Below are positions 7,603 to 15,640 of a stretch of DNA of 26,804 nt, piece after piece. The stretch comes from JBJXFE01 sp046153875. GTDB lineage: Bacteria > Planctomycetota > Phycisphaerae > Phycisphaerales > UBA1924. The DNA is taken from the NCBI GenBank assembly GCA_046153875.1, contig JBJXFE010000019.1, positions 1 to 26,804 on the forward strand. Direction: 5' to 3'. The number at the start of each line of letters is the position of its first letter. Within the stretch, counting starts at the first letter, position 1. The notes under the pieces are model-generated. The model worked only from the letters and a program-made list of their open reading frames with translations, was not told where the DNA came from and made no database searches. The translations under genes were made by a program, and so were the position numbers.

Positions 7603-8118
7603 ATGATCGTGCGTGGGCTGGCCCGGTGTCTGGTGATCGCGTTGCCGCTGTGGGCGGCGGCGTGCGCGTCGCGCCCGGACCTCTCTCAGCTCCGTGAACG
7701 GCCCGAGGACTTCACCATCGCCGTCGCGGTCCACGGCGTGCGGGGCGTGCGCGGCGCGCCGCGGGCGGTCCGTCCGGCGCGGTACGTCTTCGAAGCCGAC
7801 GGAACCCTGCGGTACGTCGGCAGTTCCGCCGACCGCGGCTGGCCCCCGCCGATCCGGACCCTTCCGCCGAGCGTGCAGGACGAGTTCTGGCGGTTGGTGC
7901 GCGACTCGGGGCTGCTGGAGCGCGACCACCCGGCGCGGGTCTATGGGCCGGTGAGCACCGACCCGATGACGGTTGAAGGGCCTGTTGCGGTCTTTGACAT
8001 CGCGTATGCCGGGGCCCAGGCCCGCGCCCGCGTCCCGCTCAACGGCGGTTCGGACGAGAGCGTCCTGGCCGAGCGGATCCTCGACCGGCTCGCGGACCTG
8101 GCGTGGGTCCGGGAGTAG
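7603..8118 (+). CDS. Putative lipoprotein of unknown function
   Basis: A 171-aa protein with an N-terminal lipoprotein-type signal (MIVRGLARCLVIALPLWAAA, then Cys21 in A-A-A-C-A), so probably lipid-anchored in an envelope membrane. The rest is a mixed alpha/beta domain. F-E-A-D-G-T-L-R-Y and W-R-L-V-R-D-S-G-L-L resemble small periplasmic domains in which an applied sum over a residue is tested, but no named family can be assigned. It is divergent from pheT with 96 nt between starts, and lies 45 nt upstream of the Hsp70 gene, which has its own -10. Confidence 0.75.
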   Translation: MIVRGLARCLVIALPLWAAACASRPDLSQLRERPEDFTIAVAVHGVRGVRGAPRAVRPARYVFEADGTLRYVGSSADRGWPPPIRTLPPSVQDEFWRLVRDSGLLERDHPARVYGPVSTDPMTVEGPVAVFDIAYAGAQARARVPLNGGSDESVLAERILDRLADLAWVRE

Positions 8119-8152
8119 CGTTGATGCGTCGCGCCGTCTCCCCGGCTCTTCC

Positions 8153-8158
8153 TATCGT
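8153..8158 (+). promoter_or_regulatory. -10 hexamer TATCGT for a leaderless start
   Basis: TATCGT is followed by CCCCC and the GTG at 8164. There is no ribosome binding site. It lies in the 45-nt gap after the lipoprotein gene, so the Hsp70 gene probably has its own promoter. Confidence 0.5.
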
Positions 8159-8163
8159 CCCCC

Positions 8164-10089
8164 GTGTCCGAATCTGCGGTCATTGTCGGGATCGACCTGG
8201 GCACGACCAACAGCCTCGTCGCGGTATTCGACGCGCGCGGGCCGCACGTCATCCCGGATGAACAGGGGCGACCGCTCCTGCCCAGCGTGGTGCGCTATGA
8301 GGCGGGGGATGAGATGGTCGTGGGCCACGACGCGAAGGCCCGGGCCGCGGAGTTCCCGGCGACCACCATCGCCAGCGTCAAGCGCCTGATGGGGCGCAGC
8401 AAGGCCGACGCCGCCGCGGACCTGCCCTTCCTCTCCTACGAGGTCATCGACGGCCCGAACAGCACGGCCCGGATCCGCGTGCCGGGTCGGGATCCCGCGG
8501 CGTCGGTCGTGAGCCCTCAGGAAGTTTCGGCGGCGATCCTGCGCGCCCTGAAGGACCACGCCTCGCGCGCCCTCGGCACCAACGTGACGAAGGCCGTCAT
8601 CACCGTGCCCGCGTACTTTGACGACGGGCAACGCCAGGCGACTCGCGACGCCGCACGCCTGGCCGGCCTCGACGCCGTGCGGATCGTGAACGAGCCGACG
8701 GCCGCCGCGCTCGCCTACGGGATGGGTGGGCCGTCGCTCCGCGACAGGGCCTCGCGCGTTCCTGCCGCCCGCACCATCGCCGTCTTTGACTTGGGCGGCG
8801 GCACCTTCGACATCTCGATCCTGAAGCTCACGCCTTCGCAGGGGGATGGCGGCACGGACTTCTTCCAGGTGCTCTCGACCGCGGGCGACACACGCCTGGG
8901 CGGCGATGATGTGGACCACATGCTCGTGGACATGTTCACGCGGGAGATCGGGCGCGACCTGACCCCGGGGGCACGCCAATCGCTGAAGGACGCGGCCGAG
9001 CGCGCCAAGTGCGAGCTCAGCGACCGTGAATCGACGACCGTGCGGGTGGACGCGGACGGGACGATCTACGCGCGCCCGCTGACCCGCGCCGAACTGGAAG
9101 CCCTCATCACTCCGTGGGTTGATCGCGCCCTGACTGCCTGCGCCCGCGCCGTGCGCGATGCCGTTTCATCTCTCCGTCTCTCCGTCTCTTCGTCTCTTCC
9201 GCTCGACGCCGTCATCATGGTCGGCGGCTCGACGCGCATCCCGCTCGTGCGCCGGCGCGTCGGCGAGTTCTTCGGCCTCACGCCGTACACGGCGCTGGAC
9301 CCCGATCAGATCGTCGCGCTCGGCGCGGCCGTGCAGGCCGGGATTCTCGCCGGAACGGTCAAGGGGGCGCTGCTGCTGGACGTGATCCCGCTCTCGCTGG
9401 GCATCGAGACGGTCGGCGGCGCCGTGGCCAAGCTCATCCTCCGCAACAGCACCGTGCCCGCGCGGGCCACCGAGATGTTCTCGACGAGCGTGGACGGGCA
9501 GACATCCATCAAGCTCGCGGTCTATCAGGGCGAGCGCGAGATGACGGCCGACTGCCGCCGGCTGGGCGAGTTCCACCTCCGCGGGCTTCCGCCCATGCCC
9601 GCGGGCATCCCGCAGGTCGAGGTCGAGTTCCTCGTGGACGCGAGCGGCGTGCTGAGCGTCTCCGCGCACGAGCGGCGGAGCGGGCGACGGGCGCAGCTCC
9701 AGGTCATCCCCAACCACGGGCTGACGCGCGAGGAAGTGGACCGGATGGAGGCCGAGAGCCTGACGTTCGCGCGAGAGGACATGACGCGCCACCGGGTGGT
9801 GGACCTGGTGGTGAATGCCAAGCTGGACCTGAAGTGGATCGGCGAGCGGTTCGCGCGGTTCCGCGAGCGGCTCGAGCCCGGATACGCCGCATCGCTCGAA
9901 TCTCAGATCTCGGCGTTGACAGCCCAGGTCGCGGCCGCGGAGGCGGATTGGCGCTCGGTCGATCCCGACGCCCTTCACAAGGCGAAGGAAACGCTCGACC
10001 AGGCCTCGATCCGCCTTCAGGAGGTCTCGATCGCGGCGTCGCTGAGCGAGGAACCCGACGCGCGGAGCCGCGGACGCAGCTCCGCGTGA
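8164..10089 (+). CDS. hscA: Hsp70 chaperone, HscA-like
   Basis: A 641-aa Hsp70. The ATPase domain carries GIDLGTTNS (9-17), IVNEPTAAALAYG, FDLGGGTFDISIL and VGGSTRIPLVR. The substrate domain follows at LLLDVIPLSLGIETVGG and a helical lid ends in an Arg-rich tail. G-E-R-E-M-T-A-D-C-R and the short linker/lid region favour HscA (iron-sulfur cluster transfer chaperone working with IscU and HscB) over DnaK, and the length is near HscA's ~616. No isc genes are adjacent, so the role is inferred from sequence. Residues about 334-347 (SSLRLSVSSSLPL) are encoded by a period-8 repeat and look like a recent expansion just before the G-G-S-T motif. Confidence 0.88.
   Translation: MSESAVIVGIDLGTTNSLVAVFDARGPHVIPDEQGRPLLPSVVRYEAGDEMVVGHDAKARAAEFPATTIASVKRLMGRSKADAAADLPFLSYEVIDGPNSTARIRVPGRDPAASVVSPQEVSAAILRALKDHASRALGTNVTKAVITVPAYFDDGQRQATRDAARLAGLDAVRIVNEPTAAALAYGMGGPSLRDRASRVPAARTIAVFDLGGGTFDISILKLTPSQGDGGTDFFQVLSTAGDTRLGGDDVDHMLVDMFTREIGRDLTPGARQSLKDAAERAKCELSDRESTTVRVDADGTIYARPLTRAELEALITPWVDRALTACARAVRDAVSSLRLSVSSSLPLDAVIMVGGSTRIPLVRRRVGEFFGLTPYTALDPDQIVALGAAVQAGILAGTVKGALLLDVIPLSLGIETVGGAVAKLILRNSTVPARATEMFSTSVDGQTSIKLAVYQGEREMTADCRRLGEFHLRGLPPMPAGIPQVEVEFLVDASGVLSVSAHERRSGRRAQLQVIPNHGLTREEVDRMEAESLTFAREDMTRHRVVDLVVNAKLDLKWIGERFARFRERLEPGYAASLESQISALTAQVAAAEADWRSVDPDALHKAKETLDQASIRLQEVSIAASLSEEPDARSRGRSSA
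9167..9198 (+). repeat. Period-8 tandem repeat inside hscA
   Basis: Four 8-nt units: CATCTCTC, CGTCTCTC, CGTCTCTT, CGTCTCTT. The unit closely matches the CGTCCCTC array in the cytosine deaminase/upp promoter region. Because 8 is not a multiple of 3, it reads as a varied Ser/Leu/Val stretch; a change of one unit would shift the frame. Confidence 0.8.
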
Positions 10090-10169
10090 GGCGCGCGCGC
10101 CGACGAACGGCAACGAGCAACGACGCCGTCCCGGAGCGCCCACCCGCGCCCCGGGCCCCGCGACCACGT

Positions 10170-10454
10170 TCAGCGCTCGTCGTCGTCGCGGTTTTCGGGG
10201 CGTGCCGCGCGTTGCGCCGCGCCGTTGAACGCCGAGATGTGCATGATCCAGTACACGCCGGCCACAAACACGCCGCCGAGCAGCGTCGCCAGAGTCCAGA
10301 CCAACGGTCCCACGAACCGCAGGTCGTCGCGCTGGCTCGCGTCGGCGAACACTCCGCTCGCGAAGGCGATGTGCACAATGCCCACGCAGACCCAGAACAG
10401 GACCACCGCCAACATCAGAGCCTGTCCGAAGTCCTCCCCCAGATCAATGTTCAT
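10170..10454 (-). CDS. Small two-helix membrane protein (94 aa)
   Basis: Begins MNIDLGEDFGQALMLAVVLF. Two transmembrane helices (about 11-33 and 48-72) are separated by a charged loop (SQRDDLRF) and followed by an acidic tail ending RDDDER. CGGAG sits eight bases before the ATG at 10454; a longer in-frame version from 10520 is Arg/Pro-rich and rejected. It resembles the many small planctomycete membrane proteins whose second span is followed by H-I-S. Function not known. It is convergent with hscA and on the same strand as, but 92 nt from, the deaminase gene. Confidence 0.7.
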   Translation of the reverse strand: MNIDLGEDFGQALMLAVVLFWVCVGIVHIAFASGVFADASQRDDLRFVGPLVWTLATLLGGVFVAGVYWIMHISAFNGAAQRAARPENRDDDER

Positions 10455-10546
10455 GCTTGTGCTCCGAGGGCGCGCGGGCGGCCCGGCCACGTGCCGCCGC
10501 CCGCCGCGACCTTGCGACACCGTCAGGTTACCTCATCGAGCGCGGC

Positions 10547-11011
10547 TCACGGCCGGCGCGGCACCCCGATGTCCTCATCCCAAAGCTCCGGCCGCGCGAC
10601 GATGAAGTCGCGCATCAGCTTCACGCACCGCGGGTCGTCATAGACAGCGACCTCGATGCCCGCCTCGCGGAGCCAATCCTCGCGCCCCAGGAAGTTGCGG
10701 TTCTCGGCGATCACCACGCGCTTCACGCGGTGCAGCACCGCCGCCCCGCTGCACATGGCGCACGGGCTGAGCGTGCTGGCGAGGGTCAGCGCGGGCCAGT
10801 CGCGCCGCCGACCGGCGTTGCGCAGGCAGACCGTCTCGGCGTGAGCGGTCGTGTCCCCCGCCTGCACCCGCAGGTTGTGCCCCCGCGCGACGATCGCACC
10901 ATCCGGCGCGGCCAGGGCCGACCCGATCGGGATGCCCCCCTCGCGTCCGGATTTGACCGCCTGCTCATACGCCGCGTCGAGCGCCAGCCGGTCGAGCGTG
11001 CCTTGATCCAT
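10547..11011 (-). CDS. Cytosine deaminase of the yeast FCY1 type
   Basis: A 154-aa zinc-dependent deaminase of the CDA fold, expected to convert cytosine to uracil in the cytosol. Zinc site: H57-A-E59 in TTAHAET, and P-C84-A-M-C87 in LSPCAMCSGA. Beyond the generic motif it carries features of the yeast enzyme: GGIPIG, RGHNLRVQ, AENRNFLGREDWL and the C-terminal FI-x-x-R-P-E-L-W-D-E-D-I-G, where yeast FCY1 uses a C-terminal Trp-Asp as substrate lid. Guanine or tRNA-adenosine deaminases are less likely. It is divergent from upp, whose product consumes uracil, which supports the assignment. GGAGAG lies seven bases upstream of the ATG. Confidence 0.85.
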   Translation of the reverse strand: MDQGTLDRLALDAAYEQAVKSGREGGIPIGSALAAPDGAIVARGHNLRVQAGDTTAHAETVCLRNAGRRRDWPALTLASTLSPCAMCSGAAVLHRVKRVVIAENRNFLGREDWLREAGIEVAVYDDPRCVKLMRDFIVARPELWDEDIGVPRRP

Positions 11012-11015
11012 GCGC

Positions 11016-11063
11016 CGTCTCTCCGTACCTTCGTCCCTCCGTCCCTCCGTCCCTCCGTCCCTT
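11016..11063. repeat. Period-8 tandem repeat between the deaminase gene and upp
   Basis: Six 8-nt units on the plus strand: CGTCTCTC, CGTACCTT, CGTCCCTC three times, CGTCCCTT. It fills almost the whole 68-nt divergent gap. Read toward the deaminase it is a string of GGAGG-like sequences; read toward upp it lies at the -35 position. Confidence 0.85.
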
Positions 11064-11067
11064 CCGT

Positions 11068-11073
11068 TACGCT
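11068..11073 (+). promoter_or_regulatory. -10 hexamer TACGCT for leaderless upp
   Basis: TACGCT is followed by TCCCCC (six bases) and the ATG at 11080. There is no Shine-Dalgarno sequence. Confidence 0.6.
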
Positions 11074-11079
11074 TCCCCC

Positions 11080-11712
11080 ATGTCGTTCCCGAACGTTGTC
11101 ATCTTCGATCACCCGCTGATCCAGCACAAGCTCACGCACCTGCGGGACGCGACGACGAGCCACCGCCCGTTCCGCGCGCTGATGTACCAGATCACCGGGC
11201 TCATGGTCTACGAGGCCACCCGATCGTTGCCGACCAAGCCGGTGGAGATCCGCACGCCGATGGAGACCACCGCGGGGCGGCACCTCGCCGAGAAGGTCAC
11301 GGTCGTGCCGGTGCTGCGTGCCGGGCTCGGCATGGCCGAGGGAGTGCTGGAGGTGATGCCCGAGGCGCGCGTGGGGCACCTGGGCATGGCCCGCGACGAG
11401 GAAACGCTCGAGCCGGTCGTGTACCTCAAGCGCCTGCCGCGCGACCTCAACGCGGGGCCCTGCCTGCTCGTGGACCCGATGCTTGCGACCGGAGGCTCGG
11501 CGGTCGCGGCGATCCGCATCCTGCTCGAGGCCGGCGCCAAGGACCTGCGCTTCCTGTGCATCGTCGCCGCCCCCGAGGGCATCCGCCGGATGCACGAGGT
11601 CTACCCCGGGCTCACCATCTACACCGCGGCGATCGACCGCTGCCTGAACCCCAAGGGGTTCATCCTGCCCGGGCTGGGCGACGCGGGGGACCGGCTCTAC
11701 GGGACGGGGTGA
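11080..11712 (+). CDS. upp: Uracil phosphoribosyltransferase
   Basis: A 210-aa enzyme that makes UMP from uracil and PRPP. The type I PRTase PRPP loop is LLVDPMLATGGSA (129-141). Other family marks are DHPLIQHKLTHLRD near the start, VVPVLRAGLGMAEGVLEVMP (75-94), and the C-terminal uracil-binding GLGDAGDRLYGT. The length is exactly that of bacterial Upp (~208). With the divergent cytosine deaminase it makes a two-step cytosine-to-UMP salvage route, the bacterial counterpart of yeast FCY1-FUR1. The start is set by the conserved N-terminus and a -10 six bases upstream. Confidence 0.96.
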   Translation: MSFPNVVIFDHPLIQHKLTHLRDATTSHRPFRALMYQITGLMVYEATRSLPTKPVEIRTPMETTAGRHLAEKVTVVPVLRAGLGMAEGVLEVMPEARVGHLGMARDEETLEPVVYLKRLPRDLNAGPCLLVDPMLATGGSAVAAIRILLEAGAKDLRFLCIVAAPEGIRRMHEVYPGLTIYTAAIDRCLNPKGFILPGLGDAGDRLYGTG

Positions 11713-11730
11713 GCACTCCCGCGGAGCGGC

Positions 11731-14280
11731 TCACGTCAGCAGCGTGTCATCCAGCGGGTCCACCCCCGGGTGCGGGCCGGACCAGCGTGACGCCGGAAGC
11801 TCCTTCCCCTTGTCGCCCTTCGTGATCGCGCACTCGAAGCGCGGGTTGGGGTTGCGGTCTGCGGCCCGCCACTTCCCGCCCGAGAGGTCCGGGAGCCGCA
11901 CGCGGCAGAATGTGCTCAGGGCCATGTTCACGTCGATCGGCAGGAGCTGGCGCGAGATATCGATGCTCGGGCCTGACCAGCGGTCGGTCAGCGGGTCGTA
12001 GTCCGCGTAGGTGAGCAGGAAAAAGTTGGCCGAGCCGTCGGGGATGCGCACGGGCTTGGTGTCCGATCCGATCCCCGAGCCGTCGAGCTCGAAGGAGCCG
12101 TCCGGCACGCGGACGCGCAGCTCGAACGGGATCAACTCGCGCGACTCCTCGGCCATCTGCTTGATCTTCTTCTCGAGATACCCGCCGACGAGCTTGAGCA
12201 CGAGCCCGTCGAGGCCCGGGAAGATCTCCAGCAGGTGCGACTGCTTGACCATCTTCGACACGCGCGTCGCCAGCGCCTGCACGCCGATCTTCAGGTCGCT
12301 CTCGTACGCGATCCGCTCGTCCTTCGTGAACACGGGGTCCTCGGGCGGCCTGACCTTCGCCGGGATCACGCCGGCGGCCTTGAACACCTGGTACGTGCAG
12401 AAGCGGGCCAGTTTCACCTCGTAGTTGCGGTTGTGGATCGACGTGAACCCGCCGAAGCCGTGCAGCCGGCCGCCGGGCAGGGGCTCGGGGCTCGCGTTCC
12501 GGTCGAGCGGGTTGCGGATCGGGGCCACCGCGATGAGCCGCCCCACGCTGCTCTTGCCGCCCATGTCCATGGCCAGGTCGAGCGCGACGAACGCCAGGGC
12601 CCGCTGCCACAGGTCCGCCTTGGGGTCGGCCTCGGGGTCGGTGCGCTTGAGGAACACGGCGGCCTGCGCGGGGTCGAGGGCGAGCCCCGTCTCGCGGATC
12701 ACGCGGCGCAGGTCGTCGCCCAGGTCCAGGGCCCGCGGCGGGACCATCTCGTCCTCGCCCGCCTCCTCGAGGTAATCGTTGCAGAACTTCCGGAGCCGGT
12801 TGATCCCCGCGCGCGTCGGCTTCGCCCCCAGCGGCGCGTCGAGCGCCGCCCGGAGCACGTCGCGCATCTCGAACCGGTCGGTCATCGTGCCGACCTTGTC
12901 CCCCTCGACCACGCGGGCCTCGTTCATGATCGCGGCCACCACCGACCCGCCGTACGGGATCAGCCGGTCCATCGTCGCGCGGCGGATCAGGTCGAAACCG
13001 TCGATCGGTCCCAGGTCCATCCCGAAGAGCGAGCGCGGGTCCTGGAACGAGTACTCCTGGTGGAGCTTCACGCGGTGGGTCGGCTCCTTCGCGTCCACGA
13101 ACGGATCCACGTACACCACGCGCCGGTCGAACGACGCCGGGTCGTCCGTCGCGTCCTTGAACGCCGACATGCGGAACGCCTCGCGGATCGGCTCGTTGTT
13201 GAACGTCCCGCCGTCCACGTACGAGAACGGGTACTCGGTGATCCCCTCGTCGCGGAGCGGCGCGGGCCACATCATCCGGCTGAACTCCCAGCTCTTGCGC
13301 ATCAGCACCACCGGTTCGAACGCGAAGGGGAAGGAGCCCGATGCGATCGCCGTCGCCGCCACCTTCGACCACGTTTTCGTCAGGCCCAGGTCGCCGATGC
13401 TCCCGGCCTTCTCGGGCGCGTCGTGGTACCGGCACCATCGCGTCGGGCTGCGCTCCTCGTCGGCGAGCTCCGCCGCCTGGCGCCGGCGGAACGTCATGTC
13501 GAACACGCGCAGTTCGCGGTGGACGTTGGAGATCGCGCCGTCGGCCAGCGCCCTCAGCCCGATCTCCTTGCCCTTGCGCAGGAACTCGCCGGTCGCGTCC
13601 GCCGGGATCGCGGTGAGGTTCGAGATGGTGCACGCGAACAGGACGCGGTCCCCCAGGAGCCTCCGCCCCGAAAAGTTGATGACCTTCGCGGGCCGGCCGG
13701 CGCCGCCCGGGCCGCGGGCCTCATCCGGGAACGAGAGGAACTTGCGGGCGATGCGCTCGATCTCGCGCCGGTCGAAGATCGCGGGGATGTGCGTCAGTTC
13801 GCGGCGCAGGGGCGACACAGCCGCCTCCGCGGGCCCGTTGCCCAGCAGCCCCTGGAGGTGGATCTCGTCGCGCCAGATGTCCACCTGCGAATCCTGCAGG
13901 ACCTGGGCCGCGATCAGGTCGTCGCGCTTGGCCGCGGGCAGGGCCGCGAAGTCGCCCACCACGGGGTCGGCCTTGAGCCGCTCGGTGGCCTGTTTGCGCT
14001 GCTCGGCCGTGGAGTACAGGAGCGAGCGGAGCATGACGGCCAGGGAAAGGGCCCCGGCGCTCGCGCCGCTGAACACGTCGATCACGACCCGGTCGTACGG
14101 CGTCCACGAGCGCGGGTCTCCCTCATCCGCCAGGTACCCCGCGTGCAGCACCGCGAGCTTCACCGCCTCGGAGAGCGACGCCCCGGAGAACGTCCCCAGC
14201 GAGACGCCCCCGCCCATCGCGAACGCCAGCCGCAGTTCCTTGGCCATGGACACCCCGCTCGTGCCGCGGATGGCGCGCAC
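11731..14280 (-). CDS. Large patatin-like phospholipase family protein
   Basis: An 849-aa protein. The patatin core is at the N-terminus: oxyanion loop GGGVSLG (23-29), nucleophile elbow GASAG with Ser74, and the catalytic Asp in D-G-G (356-358). Both members of the Ser-Asp dyad are therefore present and acyl-ester hydrolysis is likely. The elbow-to-DGG distance is longer than in plain patatins, and about 450 more residues follow, matching the architecture of large bacterial patatin-related proteins with a DUF3376-like C-terminus. No signal peptide or membrane span is seen. The GTG at 14280 has TAATCT eight bases upstream; ATG 14247 is an alternative start with no strong ribosome binding site. 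It is divergent from the ChaN-like gene. Confidence 0.85.
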   Translation of the reverse strand: MRAIRGTSGVSMAKELRLAFAMGGGVSLGTFSGASLSEAVKLAVLHAGYLADEGDPRSWTPYDRVVIDVFSGASAGALSLAVMLRSLLYSTAEQRKQATERLKADPVVGDFAALPAAKRDDLIAAQVLQDSQVDIWRDEIHLQGLLGNGPAEAAVSPLRRELTHIPAIFDRREIERIARKFLSFPDEARGPGGAGRPAKVINFSGRRLLGDRVLFACTISNLTAIPADATGEFLRKGKEIGLRALADGAISNVHRELRVFDMTFRRRQAAELADEERSPTRWCRYHDAPEKAGSIGDLGLTKTWSKVAATAIASGSFPFAFEPVVLMRKSWEFSRMMWPAPLRDEGITEYPFSYVDGGTFNNEPIREAFRMSAFKDATDDPASFDRRVVYVDPFVDAKEPTHRVKLHQEYSFQDPRSLFGMDLGPIDGFDLIRRATMDRLIPYGGSVVAAIMNEARVVEGDKVGTMTDRFEMRDVLRAALDAPLGAKPTRAGINRLRKFCNDYLEEAGEDEMVPPRALDLGDDLRRVIRETGLALDPAQAAVFLKRTDPEADPKADLWQRALAFVALDLAMDMGGKSSVGRLIAVAPIRNPLDRNASPEPLPGGRLHGFGGFTSIHNRNYEVKLARFCTYQVFKAAGVIPAKVRPPEDPVFTKDERIAYESDLKIGVQALATRVSKMVKQSHLLEIFPGLDGLVLKLVGGYLEKKIKQMAEESRELIPFELRVRVPDGSFELDGSGIGSDTKPVRIPDGSANFFLLTYADYDPLTDRWSGPSIDISRQLLPIDVNMALSTFCRVRLPDLSGGKWRAADRNPNPRFECAITKGDKGKELPASRWSGPHPGVDPLDDTLLT

Positions 14281-14288
14281 TCGTGTCC

Positions 14289-14294
14289 AGATTA
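14289..14294 (-). promoter_or_regulatory. Possible -10 (TAATCT) of the patatin-like gene
   Basis: On the minus strand TAATCT ends eight bases before the GTG at 14280. The gap is slightly longer than at the other leaderless candidates, so either a leaderless GTG or a ~34-nt leader to ATG 14247 is possible. Confidence 0.4.
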
Positions 14295-14403
14295 CCGGCG
14301 CTGCGCGGATGGCGCGCCCGGCGGCGCCCCGCCTGTGGAAGCCCTCAGGATCACGCGCCGCGTATGCTGGAACGACCCGTGATGACGCGAGAGGGAGCCG
14401 CCC

Positions 14404-15540
14404 ATGCCCACGCCACCCCGCCTGCGAACCACCCTGTGCATGTTGGGCGCACTCTGCGCCGGCTGTGTGAGCCCGATGGAAGATCGCGCCCCGCGCGCCG
14501 ACGCCTCCGGGCTGTCGCGCCCCCGGGCCACAACCCGGGCCACGGCCGAACCCGCGACCCAGACCAAGGCACCCGCCGCCCCTCCACCCTCATCGGCGCC
14601 CACCCCGCCCCCCGCGCCCGCCCCGCCGCTCCCCACCGGTGCCGAGGCCCGCGCCGTCCGCGTCCTCGACGGACGCACGGGCGACGCTGTGCCCTGGGAC
14701 GCGATGGTCTCCGCCGCCGCGGGCGCCGACGCAGTCATCATCGGCGAGAACCACCGGCACCCGCTGGGCCTGGCGTTCGCGGCCGCACTCTGGGAGGACG
14801 TGCTGGCACGCTCGGCGCACGCGGCCCTCTCGATGGAGTTCTTCGAGCGCGATGACCAGGCGGGCCTGGACGACTACCTCGCGGGCCTGACCGATGAAAA
14901 GACGTTCCGCACGCGCACCCGCCGCACCGACGGCAACTACCCGGCGGGCCACCGGGCCATGGTCGAGGCCGCGAAAGCCGCGGGCCGGCCGGTGTACGCC
15001 GCGAACGCGCCGCGGGTGTACGTCCGCCTCGCCCGCACCGCGTCGTTCGAACGGCTCGCGGAACTGACGCCCGAGCAGCGCCGGCTCTTCCGCGTCCCCG
15101 ACGAACTGCCCGCGAGCGACTCGCGCTACCGGCGAGACTTCGACGAGATCATGGACAAGCCCCACGTCCCCCCCGCCACCCCCAACTCGCCCGGCGCCGA
15201 GCCCAAGCCCGAAACCCCCGAAGAGAAAGCCGACCGCATCGAACGCGGCTTCCGTTCCCAATCACTCTGGGACTGGACCATGGCCGAGGCCGTCGCCGAC
15301 GCGTTGACGGATGGGCACGCGCCCGTGGTCCACGTCGTCGGCCGCTTCCACAGCGACTTCAAAGGCGGGCTCGTCGCGGCCCTGGAGAAGCTGCGCCCCG
15401 GCACCCGCATCGTCACCGTCACCACCATCGACGAACCCCCGGGCACGCTCCGAGACGCCGACCGCGCGCGGGCGGATTTCGTGGTGTACGTCGGCGCTCC
15501 GGCAGGGGCCGGGACCGACCCGAACGGCTCAGGGGGTTGA
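14404..15540 (+). CDS. ChaN-like (DUF399) lipoprotein
   Basis: A 378-aa protein with a lipoprotein signal (MPTPPRLRTTLCMLGALCAG, lipid-modified Cys at 20 or 21), a Pro/Ala-rich linker to about residue 78, then a ChaN/Tiki-type domain: I-I-G-E-N-H-R-H-P-L-G (112-122), SMEFFERDDQ, and near the end V-H-V-V-G-R-F-H-S-D-F. ChaN of Campylobacter binds heme and the wider superfamily includes metal-dependent proteases; the conserved Glu/His set is present, but which activity applies is unknown. Two His/Pro-rich inserts (around 240-265) are extra. GAGGGAG six bases before the ATG and TATGCT at 14363-14368 give a normal leadered start. Confidence 0.82.
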   Translation: MPTPPRLRTTLCMLGALCAGCVSPMEDRAPRADASGLSRPRATTRATAEPATQTKAPAAPPPSSAPTPPPAPAPPLPTGAEARAVRVLDGRTGDAVPWDAMVSAAAGADAVIIGENHRHPLGLAFAAALWEDVLARSAHAALSMEFFERDDQAGLDDYLAGLTDEKTFRTRTRRTDGNYPAGHRAMVEAAKAAGRPVYAANAPRVYVRLARTASFERLAELTPEQRRLFRVPDELPASDSRYRRDFDEIMDKPHVPPATPNSPGAEPKPETPEEKADRIERGFRSQSLWDWTMAEAVADALTDGHAPVVHVVGRFHSDFKGGLVAALEKLRPGTRIVTVTTIDEPPGTLRDADRARADFVVYVGAPAGAGTDPNGSGG

Positions 15541-15560
15541 CGCGAGCTAGGAAATTCCGG

Positions 15561-15608
15561 TTGACATCCCCCCACCCTGGTTGACATCCCCCAACCTCGT
15601 GGTAAGTT
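15561..15608 (+). promoter_or_regulatory. Duplicated TTGACA -35 region and TAAGTT -10
   Basis: A near-perfect 20-nt tandem repeat places TTGACA at 15561-15566 and 15581-15586, each followed by a C-rich stretch. TAAGTT (15603-15608) lies 16 nt after the second copy. The expected start of transcription is about 15615, with a short leader carrying GGGGAGG before the ATG at 15641. Confidence 0.6.
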
Positions 15609-15640
15609 GGAGAAACGAGGTCAGCCGGGGAGGCACGCAC

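Noticed and set aside
12235..14382. A 715-codon open frame on the plus strand
   Set aside because: It is the mirror of the patatin-like gene, whose dyad motifs and coding composition are clear on the minus strand.
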